NCBI GenBank assembly: GCA_934248075.1
Contig: CAKQKH010000019.1
Location: 1 to 24,101 of the forward strand
Direction: 5' to 3'
DNA from: an uncultured Alphaproteobacteria bacterium
Lineage (GTDB): Bacteria; Pseudomonadota; Alphaproteobacteria; RF32; CAG-239
DNA length: 24,101 bases
Shown: in pieces, positions 15,188-22,671 of the stretch
Layout: each line of letters opens with the position of its first letter
Position numbering within the stretch: position 1 is the first letter of the stretch
Program-made: the position numbers and the translations under genes
Notes under the pieces: generated by a model
Database searches by the model: none
What the model saw: the letters and a program-made list of their open reading frames with translations, nothing else
Told to the model about the DNA's origin: nothing

Positions 15188-15231
15188 ATTAAAGCACAGT
15201 ATTTTGCAAAATCAAAGCCATTTTTACTGTG
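15188..15231 (-). promoter_or_regulatory. MORN gene promoter with nested palindromes
   Basis: On the minus strand TTGATT, 16 bases, TTTAAT forms a plausible promoter about 30 bases before the gene. A perfect 12-base palindrome ATTTTGCAAAAT (15201-15212) lies in and next to its spacer, and a wider inverted repeat CACAGTA/TACTGTG (15195-15201 and 15225-15231) brackets the -35. The arrangement looks like a repressor site; no regulator can be named. Confidence 0.4.
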
Positions 15232-15267
15232 TTGACGCAGCGAGTTAGCGCACAGACGAACTCCCGA

Positions 15268-15324
15268 GGGAGTTCTCACTCAAGCGTCCATACCAATTAA
15301 AAAAGCCACCCTTTCGGGTGGCCT
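15268..15324. repeat. 57-bp direct repeat, copy 1 (tRNA-end-like plus terminator)
   Basis: This copy is identical at 57 of 57 bases to the copy at 15452-15508. On the plus strand it reads GGGAGTTC, a variable middle, then AAGCGTCCATACCA, which resembles a degraded tRNA-Val 3' half with CCA. A GCCACCC/GGGTGGC hairpin follows. On the minus strand this hairpin is followed by T6 and can terminate. A palindrome AACTCCC/GGGAGTT lies at its left edge. Confidence 0.85.
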
Positions 15325-15451
15325 GAAAATTAGCCAATACACCTTCGGTGTCTGAGAGGCTACTCCGCTGCGCTCCGTCCACTGCAGGCATCGGCGCCGC
15401 CGACCGGCATACTTCCGTCTGCCTTGCCTTTGTAGTCAAACTCCCTTCCTC
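15325..15451. other. Non-coding spacer between the two 57-bp repeats
   Basis: These 127 bases hold a small hairpin (ACACC/GGTGT near 15340-15352) and G+C-rich short palindromes (GGCGCC, CTGCAG). Open frames cross it but have no ribosome site and run through the repeats, so I see no gene. It appears to be part of a composite repeat element. Confidence 0.5.
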
Positions 15452-15508
15452 GGGAGTTCTCACTCAAGCGTCCATACCAATTAAAAAAGCCACCCTTTCG
15501 GGTGGCCT
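15452..15508. repeat. 57-bp direct repeat, copy 2, abutting tRNA-Val
   Basis: This is the identical second copy. Here the hairpin is longer because the right side continues into TTTTTAATTGG, matching CCAATTAAAAA on the left. It supplies the terminator of tRNA-Val. Confidence 0.85.
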
Positions 15509-15518
15509 TTTTAATTGG
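15477..15518 (-). terminator. tRNA-Val terminator overlapping the CCA end
   Basis: A 19-bp stem with one A/C mismatch, CCAATTAAAAA-A-GCCACCC against its complement, closes on a TTTC loop. The right arm includes the bases that encode the CCA of the tRNA (15516-15518). On the minus strand the T6 run lies in the distal arm. Confidence 0.75.
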
Positions 15519-15591
15519 TGGGCGCTGAGAGGTTCGAACTCCCGACCCTCTCGGTGTAAACGAGATGCTCTTCCAGCTGAGCTAAGCGCCC
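15516..15591 (-). tRNA. tRNA-Val (anticodon UAC)
   Basis: Seventy-six bases fold as a full cloverleaf. The acceptor stem is GGGCGCT/AGCGCCC and the D stem GCTC/GAGC. The anticodon stem TCTCG/CGAGA carries the loop TTTACAC (anticodon UAC, valine GUA). The T arm is GGGAG-TTCGAAC-CTCTC. Discriminator A and CCA are encoded. It is transcribed alone from its own promoter. Confidence 0.96.
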
Positions 15592-15609
15592 ATCTTGTTT
15601 ACGAAAGTG

Positions 15610-15638
15610 TTTATACACTCACAAAAATAATTAATCAA
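15610..15638 (-). promoter_or_regulatory. Promoter of tRNA-Val
   Basis: On the minus strand TTGATT, 17 bases, TATAAA lies about 20 bases before the tRNA 5' end, as expected for a tRNA promoter. Confidence 0.65.
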
Positions 15639-15696
15639 GTAAAAAATGCATATTTTTTCAAAAAAAAATAACATTTATTCTATTGTCCTGATTCCT

Positions 15697-15726
15697 CAAA
15701 AAAAAGCTCCTCTACTGAGGAGCTTT
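15697..15726 (-). terminator. Terminator of hup
   Basis: AAAGCTCCTC and GAGGAGCTTT form a perfect 10-bp stem around a 4-base loop. On the minus strand it is followed by a run of eight T. It lies about 50 bases past the hup stop. Confidence 0.88.
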
Positions 15727-15777
15727 CGTACTAACAAAAACCAAAGGCTGGTAAAATGAGCTAGCCCTTGAAACACA

Positions 15778-16050
15778 TTAGTTTACAGAATCCTGCAAAG
15801 CTTTACCAGCTTTGAACTTAGCCTGTTTGCGAGCCGGAATTTTGATAGCGGCGCCGGTGCGCGGGTTGCGGCCGGTGGTAGCAGCGCGTTTGGTAACAGC
15901 AAAAGTACCGAAACCAACCAAACGAACTTCATCACCTTTCTTCAGAGCTTTGGTAATAGAAGCTACAAATGCATCAAGAGCCTTAGCAGAATCAGTTTTG
16001 GTAAGGCCAGTCTCGCCAGCAATGCTAGCAATCAATTCATTCTTATTCAC
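15778..16050 (-). CDS. hup: DNA-binding protein HU
   Basis: The 90-residue histone-like protein has the full length and order of HU. The N-terminal helices MNKNELIASIAGETGLTKTDSAKALDAF are followed by GDEVRLVGFGTFAVTKRAATTGRNPRTG and then the DNA-binding arm with the IPARK motif. HU dimers bend and compact DNA. The start is GTG at 16050, behind an AGGGAG that is partly enclosed in a small GAGG/CCTC hairpin, which could reduce initiation. It lies just downstream of lon on the same strand, as in many proteobacteria, but the lon terminator and a separate promoter make it independent. Confidence 0.96.
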   Translation of the reverse strand: MNKNELIASIAGETGLTKTDSAKALDAFVASITKALKKGDEVRLVGFGTFAVTKRAATTGRNPRTGAAIKIPARKQAKFKAGKALQDSVN

Positions 16051-16066
16051 GGTGAGGACTCCCTCT

Positions 16067-16095
16067 AATATAAGTTATAAACCAATGCAAGCCAA
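16067..16095 (-). promoter_or_regulatory. Promoter of hup
   Basis: On the minus strand TTGGCT, 17 bases, TATATT lies just before the hup leader. A second, weaker candidate with TTGACT lies about 50 bases further upstream. The rest of the 16096-16296 gap is AT-rich with no gene. Confidence 0.55.
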
Positions 16096-16295
16096 GGTTT
16101 CCCTTGCCTACAAAAGGATTTGAACACTAAAAAAAATATGAGTCAAATAAAAATTTGCAATCTTTCCACATTTTTTGCATTTTTTCCCCAAAAAGCCTAT
16201 TTTTTAGCGGTTTTCCACAGATTTAAGTTCGCAAAAACAATATTTTGTTACATCTATAGCCGGCGATTCTAATTCCGCAGATTCGCCGAATCATA

Positions 16296-16325
16296 AAAAA
16301 ACGGGGAATTATCTCCCCGTTTTTG
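16296..16325. terminator. Terminator of lon
   Basis: ACGGGGA pairs with TCCCCGT around a 6-base loop, flanked by A5-6 and T5. It follows the lon stop within a few bases and is symmetric enough to act both ways. Confidence 0.85.
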
Positions 16326-16328
16326 ATG

Positions 16329-18665
16329 CTATTTTTTAGACTTCAAAGGCTTTAACTTGCCGTTAAGAGCAATTTTCAACACCTCTTTGGCCTCAGATAC
16401 CGGTATAATTTTCATACCGGATTTCACATTATCCGGAATTTCCGCCAGATCTTTCTCGTTTTCTTTAGGAATAATCACGGTTTTGATGCCTCCGCGCAGC
16501 GCCGAAAGCAACTTTTCCTTTAGTCCGCCGATTGGCAGCACCCTGCCCTGCAACGTAATCTCACCGGTCATCGCCACATCTTTGCGCACCGGAATCTTTG
16601 TCAGCACCGAAACCAAAGTTGTGTACATGGCAATACCTGCCGACGGCCCGTCTTTGGGCGTCGCTCCTTCCGGAACATGGACGTGGATATCTGTCTTTTC
16701 AAATACTTTGGGATCGATTCCCAATTCTTTGGAGTGAGAACGAACCACCGAATAAGCGGTTTCAATAGATTCTTTCATCACCTCGCCCAATTTGCCGGTT
16801 TGTTTGACTGTGCCTTTGCCGGGCATATCAACCGCCTCAATAAACAAGATGTCTCCGCCAACCTCGGTCCATGCCAAACCGGTTGTAACCCCGATATGGT
16901 CTTCCTCCTCGGCCTCGCCATACCTAAATTTGATGACTCCCAAATATTCATCTATGTTTTTGGCGCTGACCTTAATCTGTTTTTTCTTTTTAGAAAGCAG
17001 AATATCCTTAACCGCCTTGCGGGCAATGGTTGAGAGTTCGCGCTCCAGATTGCGCACCCCGGCCTCACGGGTATAATAACGAATAATCGAACGCACCGCG
17101 TCATCGCTGATTGCAAGTTCGCTCGGCGACACCGCGTTTTCCACAAATATCTTGGGAATCAGGTGGCGGCGGGCAATCTCAATCTTCTCGTCTTCTGTAT
17201 AGCCGGACAACCGAATGATTTCCATACGATCAAGCAACGGCCGCGGCATATCCAACGAGTTGGCGGTGGTGACAAACATCACATCGGACAAATCATAATC
17301 AACTTCCAGATAATGATCATTGAAAGTAGAGTTCTGCTCCGGATCCAAAACCTCCAGCAAAGCCGATGCCGGATCCCCCCGATAATCGCTACCCATTTTA
17401 TCAATTTCATCAAGCAAAAACAACGGATTGGACGTTCCCGCTTTTTTCATGCCTTTAACAATTTTTCCGGGCATTGAACCAATGTATGTCCGCCGGTGTC
17501 CGCGAATCTCGGCTTCATCGCGCATTCCGCCCAAAGACGCCCGCACAAAAGCGCGTCCGGTGGCTTTGGCAATAGACTTGCCCAAAGAAGTTTTGCCCAC
17601 GCCCGGAGGCCCGACCAAACACAAAATCGGCCCCTTGACCTTGTCGGCGCGCGCCTGCACGGCCAAATATTCGACAATGCGCTCTTTAACCTTATCCAAG
17701 CCATAGTGGTCGGCTTCCAAAATTTCCAGAGCCTTATTCAAATCCTTATTAACTTTGGAGCGCTTTTGCCATGGAATATCCAGCAGCCAATCCAAATAAT
17801 TGCGCACCACCGTGGCCTCAGCTGACATCACGCTCATATTTTTGAGCTTGCGCACCTCGGCCAAAGCTTTGTCTTTGGCTTCCTTAGACAGCTTGGTCTT
17901 TTCGATTCTTTTCATATAGTCGGAAATTTCGCTGTCTTCATCGCCATCGCCAAGTTCTTTCTGAATCGCTTTCATCTGCTCGTTCAGATAATATTCCTTC
18001 TGGCTTTTTTCCATTTGTTTCTTAACGCGGTTGCGGATTCGGCTTTCCACCTCCAACATGGCGATTTCCGCGTCCATAAAGCCCAAAATCTTTTCAAAAC
18101 GCTCGTTTAGCGTGCTTCCCTCAAGCAAAGCCTGCTTATCGGCAATTTTGAGTGCCAAATGAGATGCGATAGTATCTGCGAGTTTGCTGTAATCTTCAAT
18201 CTGATTAACCGCCACCAAAACCTCGGGCGCCGTTTTTTTAGAAAGTTTCACATATTCTTCAAACTGTGTCAAAACCGCGCGGACAATACCCTCCAGCTCC
18301 GGACTTTTGTCTTCCGGCTCAGGCATGACTGTAATGCTGGCCGCCAAATAATCATCGTTGTTATAAATCTTGTTGAGCTTGACCCGCTCCAATCCCTCAA
18401 TCAGCACCTTAACCGTGCCGTCGGGCAGACGCAACAACTGCAAAACCGTTCCCAGCGTGCCGACATGATAGATATCATCGCCTGCGGGATCCTCGGTTGC
18501 GGCCTCTTTTTGAGTGGTAAGGATAATATTCAAATCATTATCCACCACCTCCTGCAAAGCTCTGATAGATTTTTCCCGCCCCACAAACAACGGCACTATC
18601 ATTTTGGGATAGACTACAATGTCGCGCAACGGCAAAACCGGATATTTTTGTTTTTTTACAGTCAT
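16329..18665 (-). CDS. lon: ATP-dependent protease Lon
   Basis: The 778-residue protein begins MTVKKQKYPVLPLRD; an upstream in-frame TTG would add 10 residues, but the ATG has AGGTG before it. The N-terminal substrate domain (about 1-200) and a coiled-coil linker (200-285) lead to the AAA+ module, with Walker A GPPGVGKT at 352-359 and Walker B LFLLDEID at 415-422. The protease domain has the Ser675 (DGPSAG) and Lys718 dyad. Lon degrades misfolded and regulatory proteins, including antitoxins in several systems, so it could act on the small zeta partner if that is an antitoxin. It is single-gene and divergent from the FliN-like operon. I see no convincing sigma32 promoter. Confidence 0.97.
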   Translation of the reverse strand: MTVKKQKYPVLPLRDIVVYPKMIVPLFVGREKSIRALQEVVDNDLNIILTTQKEAATEDPAGDDIYHVGTLGTVLQLLRLPDGTVKVLIEGLERVKLNKIYNNDDYLAASITVMPEPEDKSPELEGIVRAVLTQFEEYVKLSKKTAPEVLVAVNQIEDYSKLADTIASHLALKIADKQALLEGSTLNERFEKILGFMDAEIAMLEVESRIRNRVKKQMEKSQKEYYLNEQMKAIQKELGDGDEDSEISDYMKRIEKTKLSKEAKDKALAEVRKLKNMSVMSAEATVVRNYLDWLLDIPWQKRSKVNKDLNKALEILEADHYGLDKVKERIVEYLAVQARADKVKGPILCLVGPPGVGKTSLGKSIAKATGRAFVRASLGGMRDEAEIRGHRRTYIGSMPGKIVKGMKKAGTSNPLFLLDEIDKMGSDYRGDPASALLEVLDPEQNSTFNDHYLEVDYDLSDVMFVTTANSLDMPRPLLDRMEIIRLSGYTEDEKIEIARRHLIPKIFVENAVSPSELAISDDAVRSIIRYYTREAGVRNLERELSTIARKAVKDILLSKKKKQIKVSAKNIDEYLGVIKFRYGEAEEEDHIGVTTGLAWTEVGGDILFIEAVDMPGKGTVKQTGKLGEVMKESIETAYSVVRSHSKELGIDPKVFEKTDIHVHVPEGATPKDGPSAGIAMYTTLVSVLTKIPVRKDVAMTGEITLQGRVLPIGGLKEKLLSALRGGIKTVIIPKENEKDLAEIPDNVKSGMKIIPVSEAKEVLKIALNGKLKPLKSKK

Positions 18666-18697
18666 TTCACACCTATATAAAAATTCTTTGTACAATC

Positions 18698-18726
18698 TAT
18701 ATAAGAAAATCTACCTGCTTCTACAA
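18698..18726 (-). promoter_or_regulatory. Promoter of lon
   Basis: On the minus strand TTGTAG, 17 bases, TATATA lies about 35 bases before the lon ATG. Confidence 0.5.
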
Positions 18727-18830
18727 GATTCACTCTCAACTTTTTTGACACATCCGCATTTTATTGGCAAACTCATTTTGATTAATCCACAGGAAAGCAA
18801 AAATTGCTGGTAATAAGTATTAATAAAGGA

Positions 18831-18858
18831 TTTCAACTTAAAAAAAATCATATATAAT
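18831..18858 (+). promoter_or_regulatory. Promoter of the FliN-like/waaA/lpxK operon
   Basis: A perfect TATAAT at 18853-18858 has TTTCAA 16 bases upstream, and the start codon follows at 18886. A TTGACA at 18746-18751 lacks a good -10. Confidence 0.5.
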
Positions 18859-18885
18859 GACGGCGAATAGATTATGGAGTATGCA

Positions 18886-19137
18886 ATGCCGGTTAATAAA
18901 AATATATTGTCCAATGAAGACATCACTGTTAATTTATCCGTAACTCTCGGTACCGCCGACTTAAGAGTACACCAGTTGCTCAAACTCGGCCGCGGCGCTG
19001 TGGTTGAGCTGGATCGAGACATCAATGATTATGTGGATATATACGCCAACGATGTTCTTATCGGCCATGGCGAAGTTGTGGTAACCGACAATGAAACCAT
19101 CGGCATCAGCGTAACCGATATGGTTTCCGGAAAGTAA
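18886..19137 (+). CDS. fliN: FliN/SpoA-domain flagellar switch-like protein
   Basis: The 83-residue protein is essentially one SpoA domain. ITVNLSVTLGTADLRVHQLLKLGRGAVVELDR, then a short turn and VDIYANDVLIGHGEVVVTDNETIGISVTDMV, lines up with the C-terminal half of FliN. The ATG at 18886 has GGAG six bases before it; an ATG at 18874 is possible and adds four residues. FliN forms the C-ring of the flagellar motor, and SpoA proteins also serve type III secretion. No flagellar gene is in the window. It is the first gene of an operon whose other members build lipid A and its core, 12 bases before the acyltransferase. It may be a relic or a repurposed switch protein. Confidence 0.85.
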   Translation: MPVNKNILSNEDITVNLSVTLGTADLRVHQLLKLGRGAVVELDRDINDYVDIYANDVLIGHGEVVVTDNETIGISVTDMVSGK

Positions 19138-19149
19138 AACGGAACGGCC

Positions 19150-19908
19150 ATGAGTTTTTATAAAAAATACATCAAAAAGCCCCTCAAAAAGCTTGGCAAT
19201 AATAAATTCGTGATGAATTTGATTTCGGCTTTTCTTTATACTTACGCCAAATTTGTCGGCCTCACTACTCGTTGGCACACCGAAGGCGTGGACAAGTTTC
19301 ATCAATTAGCCAGAGAGAACAACGGCGTGATTCTGGTAATTTGGCATGGGCGCGCTATGATGCTGCCGTTTTTTAAGGAAAAAGATCTGTCTCTTGACGC
19401 TTTGGTATCTCCGCACCGCGACGGACAAATGATGGCCGGCTTGCTCAAACGTTTTGGCATCGGCGTTATTGACGGATCTTCCAATGAAAACGCCAACAGC
19501 GGCGCGCTGGATCTGATGCGCTCGCTCAAAAAAAACAATTCCATTTGCATTATTCCCGACGGCCCGCGCGGTCCGCGCATGATTATGGGGCGCTCTCCGC
19601 TCTACTATGCCCGCAAAACCGGCAAGCCGATTATCGGCGGCGCGTATTGTATCCGCAATTCCGTAATTGTCGATAAGGCTTGGGACAAGATGATGATTCC
19701 TTTTCCGTTTTCCGTGGGCGTATGTAAAATTTCCGATCCGCTGTATGTTCCTCCTCACACGACCGATGCCGAGCTGGAGCAATATCGTCAGGAAATGGAA
19801 AAACGGCTCAATCAAATCAGTTTTGAATGTGATCGCGAACTCGGTTTGGCGCCGGTTCTGCCCGATTCTAACGCTATTAACAAAAAACGTAACTCTAACA
19901 GGAAATAG
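19150..19908 (+). CDS. Lysophospholipid/lipid A-type acyltransferase (DUF374)
   Basis: The 252-residue protein has an N-terminal hydrophobic segment (about 20-38) and the DUF374 motifs: WHGRAMMLPF (about 65-74), SPHRDGQMM (88-96), PDGPRGPRM (137-145) and a RKTGKPIIGGAY stretch. The family is related to glycerolipid acyltransferases and is commonly found beside waaA and lpxK in alphaproteobacteria. A role in acylating lipid A or a phospholipid at the inner membrane is inferred; the acceptor is unknown. The Lys/Arg/Asn-rich tail (INKKRNSNRK) is probably disordered. The ribosome site is weak (GGAACGG), and the stop is 2 bases before waaA. Confidence 0.85.
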   Translation: MSFYKKYIKKPLKKLGNNKFVMNLISAFLYTYAKFVGLTTRWHTEGVDKFHQLARENNGVILVIWHGRAMMLPFFKEKDLSLDALVSPHRDGQMMAGLLKRFGIGVIDGSSNENANSGALDLMRSLKKNNSICIIPDGPRGPRMIMGRSPLYYARKTGKPIIGGAYCIRNSVIVDKAWDKMMIPFPFSVGVCKISDPLYVPPHTTDAELEQYRQEMEKRLNQISFECDRELGLAPVLPDSNAINKKRNSNRK

Positions 19909-19910
19909 AC

Positions 19911-21170
19911 ATGTTTATCAAAATCTATAACACTCTTGTGACAATTCTTTATCCTTTGGTGATTAAACGCTATATCAAAAAACGTCTGGCCAACGGCAAA
20001 GAAGATAAGCAACGCTTCAACGAGCGCATCGGTCGCCCCAAACTCAAACGCCCCGAAGGCAAATTGGTTTGGTTGCATGGCGCCTCGGTTGGCGAATCTG
20101 TTTCCATGTTGCCGCTGATTCAGAAAATTTTAGATACCTATCCTGATGCTCATGTTATGGTCACCACCGGAACCGTTACCTCGGCAGACGTCATGAATCG
20201 CCGTCTTCCGGAAAGAGCTTTTCATCAGTTTATTCCTATTGACAACCCTATTTTCACCACTCGCTTTGTCAAACATTGGCAGCCCGATGTGGCTTTGTGG
20301 TTTGAGTCGGAATTTTGGCCGGCAATTCTATCCAGCATCAGACGTCGCAATATTCCTCTGATTCTGATTAACGGCCGAATTTCCAACAAATCCTTCAAAC
20401 GCTGGCAGCAATTTGACTTTGTGTGCAAAGAGTTGCTGTCTTGTTTCAGCCTCTGCCTCGGGCAATCTGAAGAAGACGCCTATCGTCTGCAGGTTTTGGG
20501 CGCTCAAAACACCATGTGCCTTGGCAACCTCAAATATGCCGGTTTGCCGTTGCCGATTGATGAAGACAAGAAAAAAGATATTCTGTCCCAAATCGGTGGT
20601 CGCACATTTTGGCTGGCCAGCTCCACGCATGAAGACGAGGAAATTCGCATTGCCAAAGTTCACAAACGCCTGAAAGAAAAATTCCCTGATTTGCTGACCC
20701 TGATTGCGCCTCGTCATCCGCAGCGCGGACAAGAAATTAAAGAAGGCGTTGAAAAACTCGGCCTCAAAGCGGCTCTCCGCTCTGAAAACGAAAAAGTCAA
20801 ACCCGACACTGATGTTTATATTGCCAACACCATTGGTGAAATGGGCATTTGGTATGATATTGCCAAAATCGTGTTTATCGGCGGTTCTTTGGTTCCGCAC
20901 GGCGGACAGAACTTTATTGAGCCTTCGCGGGTGCGTGATGCCGTGATTGTCGGCCCCCATATGCATAACTTTACCGACGCCATGAATCGCGCCAAAAGGG
21001 CTGATGCCATTATTCAGGTAACCGACACGGTGGAACTGGAAGAAATCGTTACTCAGTTGCTTGAAAACAAAGAACTTTTAGATGCCAAATGTTCTCTGGC
21101 TTATAATTGGGCTCACAGTGAGGCCAAAGTGCTTGATGGTATTATGGACAAAGTTAAAGGATATATTTAA
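19911..21170 (+). CDS. waaA: Kdo transferase WaaA (KdtA)
   Basis: The 419-residue GT30 glycosyltransferase transfers Kdo from CMP-Kdo to the lipid A precursor on the inner face of the inner membrane. A hydrophobic N-terminal anchor (about 6-20) is followed by HGASVGE (56-62) with the catalytic glutamate. The C-terminal nucleotide-binding half has APRHPQRG and GGSLVPHGGQNFIEPSR, both diagnostic. The number of Kdo residues added cannot be read from the sequence. AGGA precedes the ATG. It is tightly packed between the acyltransferase (2-base gap) and lpxK, which starts on the next base. Confidence 0.96.
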   Translation: MFIKIYNTLVTILYPLVIKRYIKKRLANGKEDKQRFNERIGRPKLKRPEGKLVWLHGASVGESVSMLPLIQKILDTYPDAHVMVTTGTVTSADVMNRRLPERAFHQFIPIDNPIFTTRFVKHWQPDVALWFESEFWPAILSSIRRRNIPLILINGRISNKSFKRWQQFDFVCKELLSCFSLCLGQSEEDAYRLQVLGAQNTMCLGNLKYAGLPLPIDEDKKKDILSQIGGRTFWLASSTHEDEEIRIAKVHKRLKEKFPDLLTLIAPRHPQRGQEIKEGVEKLGLKAALRSENEKVKPDTDVYIANTIGEMGIWYDIAKIVFIGGSLVPHGGQNFIEPSRVRDAVIVGPHMHNFTDAMNRAKRADAIIQVTDTVELEEIVTQLLENKELLDAKCSLAYNWAHSEAKVLDGIMDKVKGYI

Positions 21171-22118
21171 GTGAAAACGCCAACCTATTGGAAAAACATA
21201 AATATATTGTCTCTCGTTTTGTGGCCGCTGGGTTGTGTTTATGGGCTGGCGACCGCATTGCGACTCATGATCAGAACCCCGCATAAGGTCAATGCCAAAG
21301 TTATTTGCGTTGGCAACCTTACTGCCGGCGGCACCGGCAAAACTCCGGTAGCCATATCTTTGGCCGCCATTTTGCAACAAAACGGCAAAAATCCGTATTT
21401 TATCAGTCGCGGCTATGGCGGCAAGCTCAAAGCCTTGCAAGTTGTTTCCGGCCGGCACACTGCCGCTGATGTCGGCGACGAGCCTTTGCTTTTGGCCAGA
21501 CAAGCTCCGGTAATGATTAATCCCGATCGTTACGCCGGCGCCCTGATTGCCGAGCAAGAAGGCGCTGATTACGTCATTATGGACGACGGTTTTCAAAATC
21601 CTACGCTATATAAAGATATATCTTTTGTGGTGATAGACGGCAGTTTTGGCTTGGGCAATGGTTTTTGCATTCCCGCCGGACCATTACGCGAGTTTAAGAA
21701 AGCTGGCCTCAAACGCGCCAGCGCGATTATGCTTATTGGTGACGACAATCATCATTTGGCCGACAGCTTCGGACGTCTGCCGGTGTTTCGCGGCCGCATC
21801 AAGGCGGTGTCGCCCTCGCCTCTGACCTATGATGTTGTCGCTTTTGCCGGCATTGGACGCCCCGGCAAATTTTATCAGTCGCTCCAAGAATGCGGTTTCA
21901 AAGTCGTGGCCACCAAAGATTTTCCTGACCACCATTTTTATACCGAAGACGAACTCAACGCCATGATTGCTCTTGGCAAACAACACAAAGCTCCCGTCTA
22001 TACCACCGCCAAAGATTTTGTGAAAATTCCTCCGCACCTGCAAAGCAAGTTTAAGGTGTTGGAAATAGCCATTGAGTGGGAAAACCCCTCTGAATTGGCT
22101 GATTTTATGCTCCGCTAG
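21171..22118 (+). CDS. lpxK: Tetraacyldisaccharide 4'-kinase LpxK
   Basis: The 315-residue kinase adds the 4' phosphate to the lipid A disaccharide. The start is GTG, directly after the waaA stop, with AAAGG about 10 bases upstream inside waaA, so translation is coupled. A hydrophobic membrane-associated N-terminus (about 10-32) precedes the P-loop GNLTAGGTGKTP (48-59). SRGYGG (79-84), GDEPLLLA and the DDGFQN motif (138-143) are all present, as is FPDHHFYTEDEL, which is typical of the C-terminal half. It is the last gene of the operon and converges with the IbrB-like gene. Confidence 0.96.
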   Translation: MKTPTYWKNINILSLVLWPLGCVYGLATALRLMIRTPHKVNAKVICVGNLTAGGTGKTPVAISLAAILQQNGKNPYFISRGYGGKLKALQVVSGRHTAADVGDEPLLLARQAPVMINPDRYAGALIAEQEGADYVIMDDGFQNPTLYKDISFVVIDGSFGLGNGFCIPAGPLREFKKAGLKRASAIMLIGDDNHHLADSFGRLPVFRGRIKAVSPSPLTYDVVAFAGIGRPGKFYQSLQECGFKVVATKDFPDHHFYTEDELNAMIALGKQHKAPVYTTAKDFVKIPPHLQSKFKVLEIAIEWENPSELADFMLR

Positions 22119-22122
22119 GAGC

Positions 22123-22159
22123 GGGAAAGTTAAATAGCCCGCAAGCTATTTAACTTCCC
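22123..22159. terminator. Hairpin between lpxK and the ibrB-like gene
   Basis: GGGAAAGTTAAATAGC pairs with GCTATTTAACTTCCC as a 15-bp stem with one bulged A and a 6-base loop. No T-run follows on either side, so termination would be Rho-aided or the hairpin protects 3' ends. The stop codon and last codons of the IbrB-like gene lie inside it. Confidence 0.5.
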
Positions 22160-22661
22160 AACTTTGAGAATAATCTTCATCTTTAAACAAAGCGGCCAAA
22201 CCGGTAACTTGTTTCAAACGCAACAACTCATCGGCAGACATACCGATATTTTTGCATATCCACTTATCGCTCTTGCCCATTTCCAAAAGTTCGGTCACAA
22301 TATTGCTCATAAGATCCACACTGTGGCTGCCTCTGGCGCGGTTATGACGAATAGTTGAAGCAATACGCTCTCCCAAATCTTTATCAATCACCACCACCGG
22401 AAGTTTGCCATGCTCGCGGGCATAAATCCTCTCGCTTGTTTTCATAATCGTGTAGCGGTGAAAACCATCAACCACAATATATTCATCACACCCCTTATCA
22501 TAATAGCAAACCACCGGCTGCGTAAAACCGTCTTCCCAAATAGACAGCTCCAGCAGTTGCATCTCCGGAGGAGCAACGCGATTGGGGTTATAATCATTGG
22601 CCCGTACCTTCTCTACGGGAACCGCAATAACATTATAGACAGGGCTGGTAAACTCTTTCAT
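22146..22661 (-). CDS. ibrB: IbrB-like ParB-fold protein
   Basis: The 171-residue protein has a ParB N-terminal-type domain. VEKVRANDYNPNRVAPPEMQLLELSIWEDGFTQPVV (17-51) is followed by EYIVVDGFHRYTIM (60-73), the nucleotide-binding DGxHR loop, and RHNRARGSHS (105-114), a second conserved box. The C-terminal third is helical (SDKWICKNIGMSADELLRLKQVTG), compatible with a DNA-binding helix-turn-helix. It matches IbrB, which with IbrA activates eib genes in some E. coli; in other bacteria the pair's function is unknown. The ATG at 22661 has GAGGAAAAA; an upstream TTG is rejected. It lies 10 bases after the IbrA-like gene. Confidence 0.82.
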   Translation of the reverse strand: MKEFTSPVYNVIAVPVEKVRANDYNPNRVAPPEMQLLELSIWEDGFTQPVVCYYDKGCDEYIVVDGFHRYTIMKTSERIYAREHGKLPVVVIDKDLGERIASTIRHNRARGSHSVDLMSNIVTELLEMGKSDKWICKNIGMSADELLRLKQVTGLAALFKDEDYSQSWEVK

Positions 22662-22671
22662 TAATTTTTCC

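Noticed and set aside
15268..15508. The two 57-bp direct repeats as attL/attR of an integrated element
   Set aside because: Only 127 bases lie between them, with no integrase or cargo, so they do not bound a mobile element.
15245..15671. Open frames of 72 and 107 codons through the repeat and tRNA region
   Set aside because: They are translations of the 57-bp repeats and of the tRNA-Val antisense strand, lack ribosome sites, and give the well-known spurious peptide type seen over tRNA genes.
18666..18760. Sigma32 heat-shock promoter for lon
   Set aside because: A GTTGAGA sequence resembles the -35, but no CCCCAT-type -10 follows at a suitable distance; a sigma70-like site fits better.
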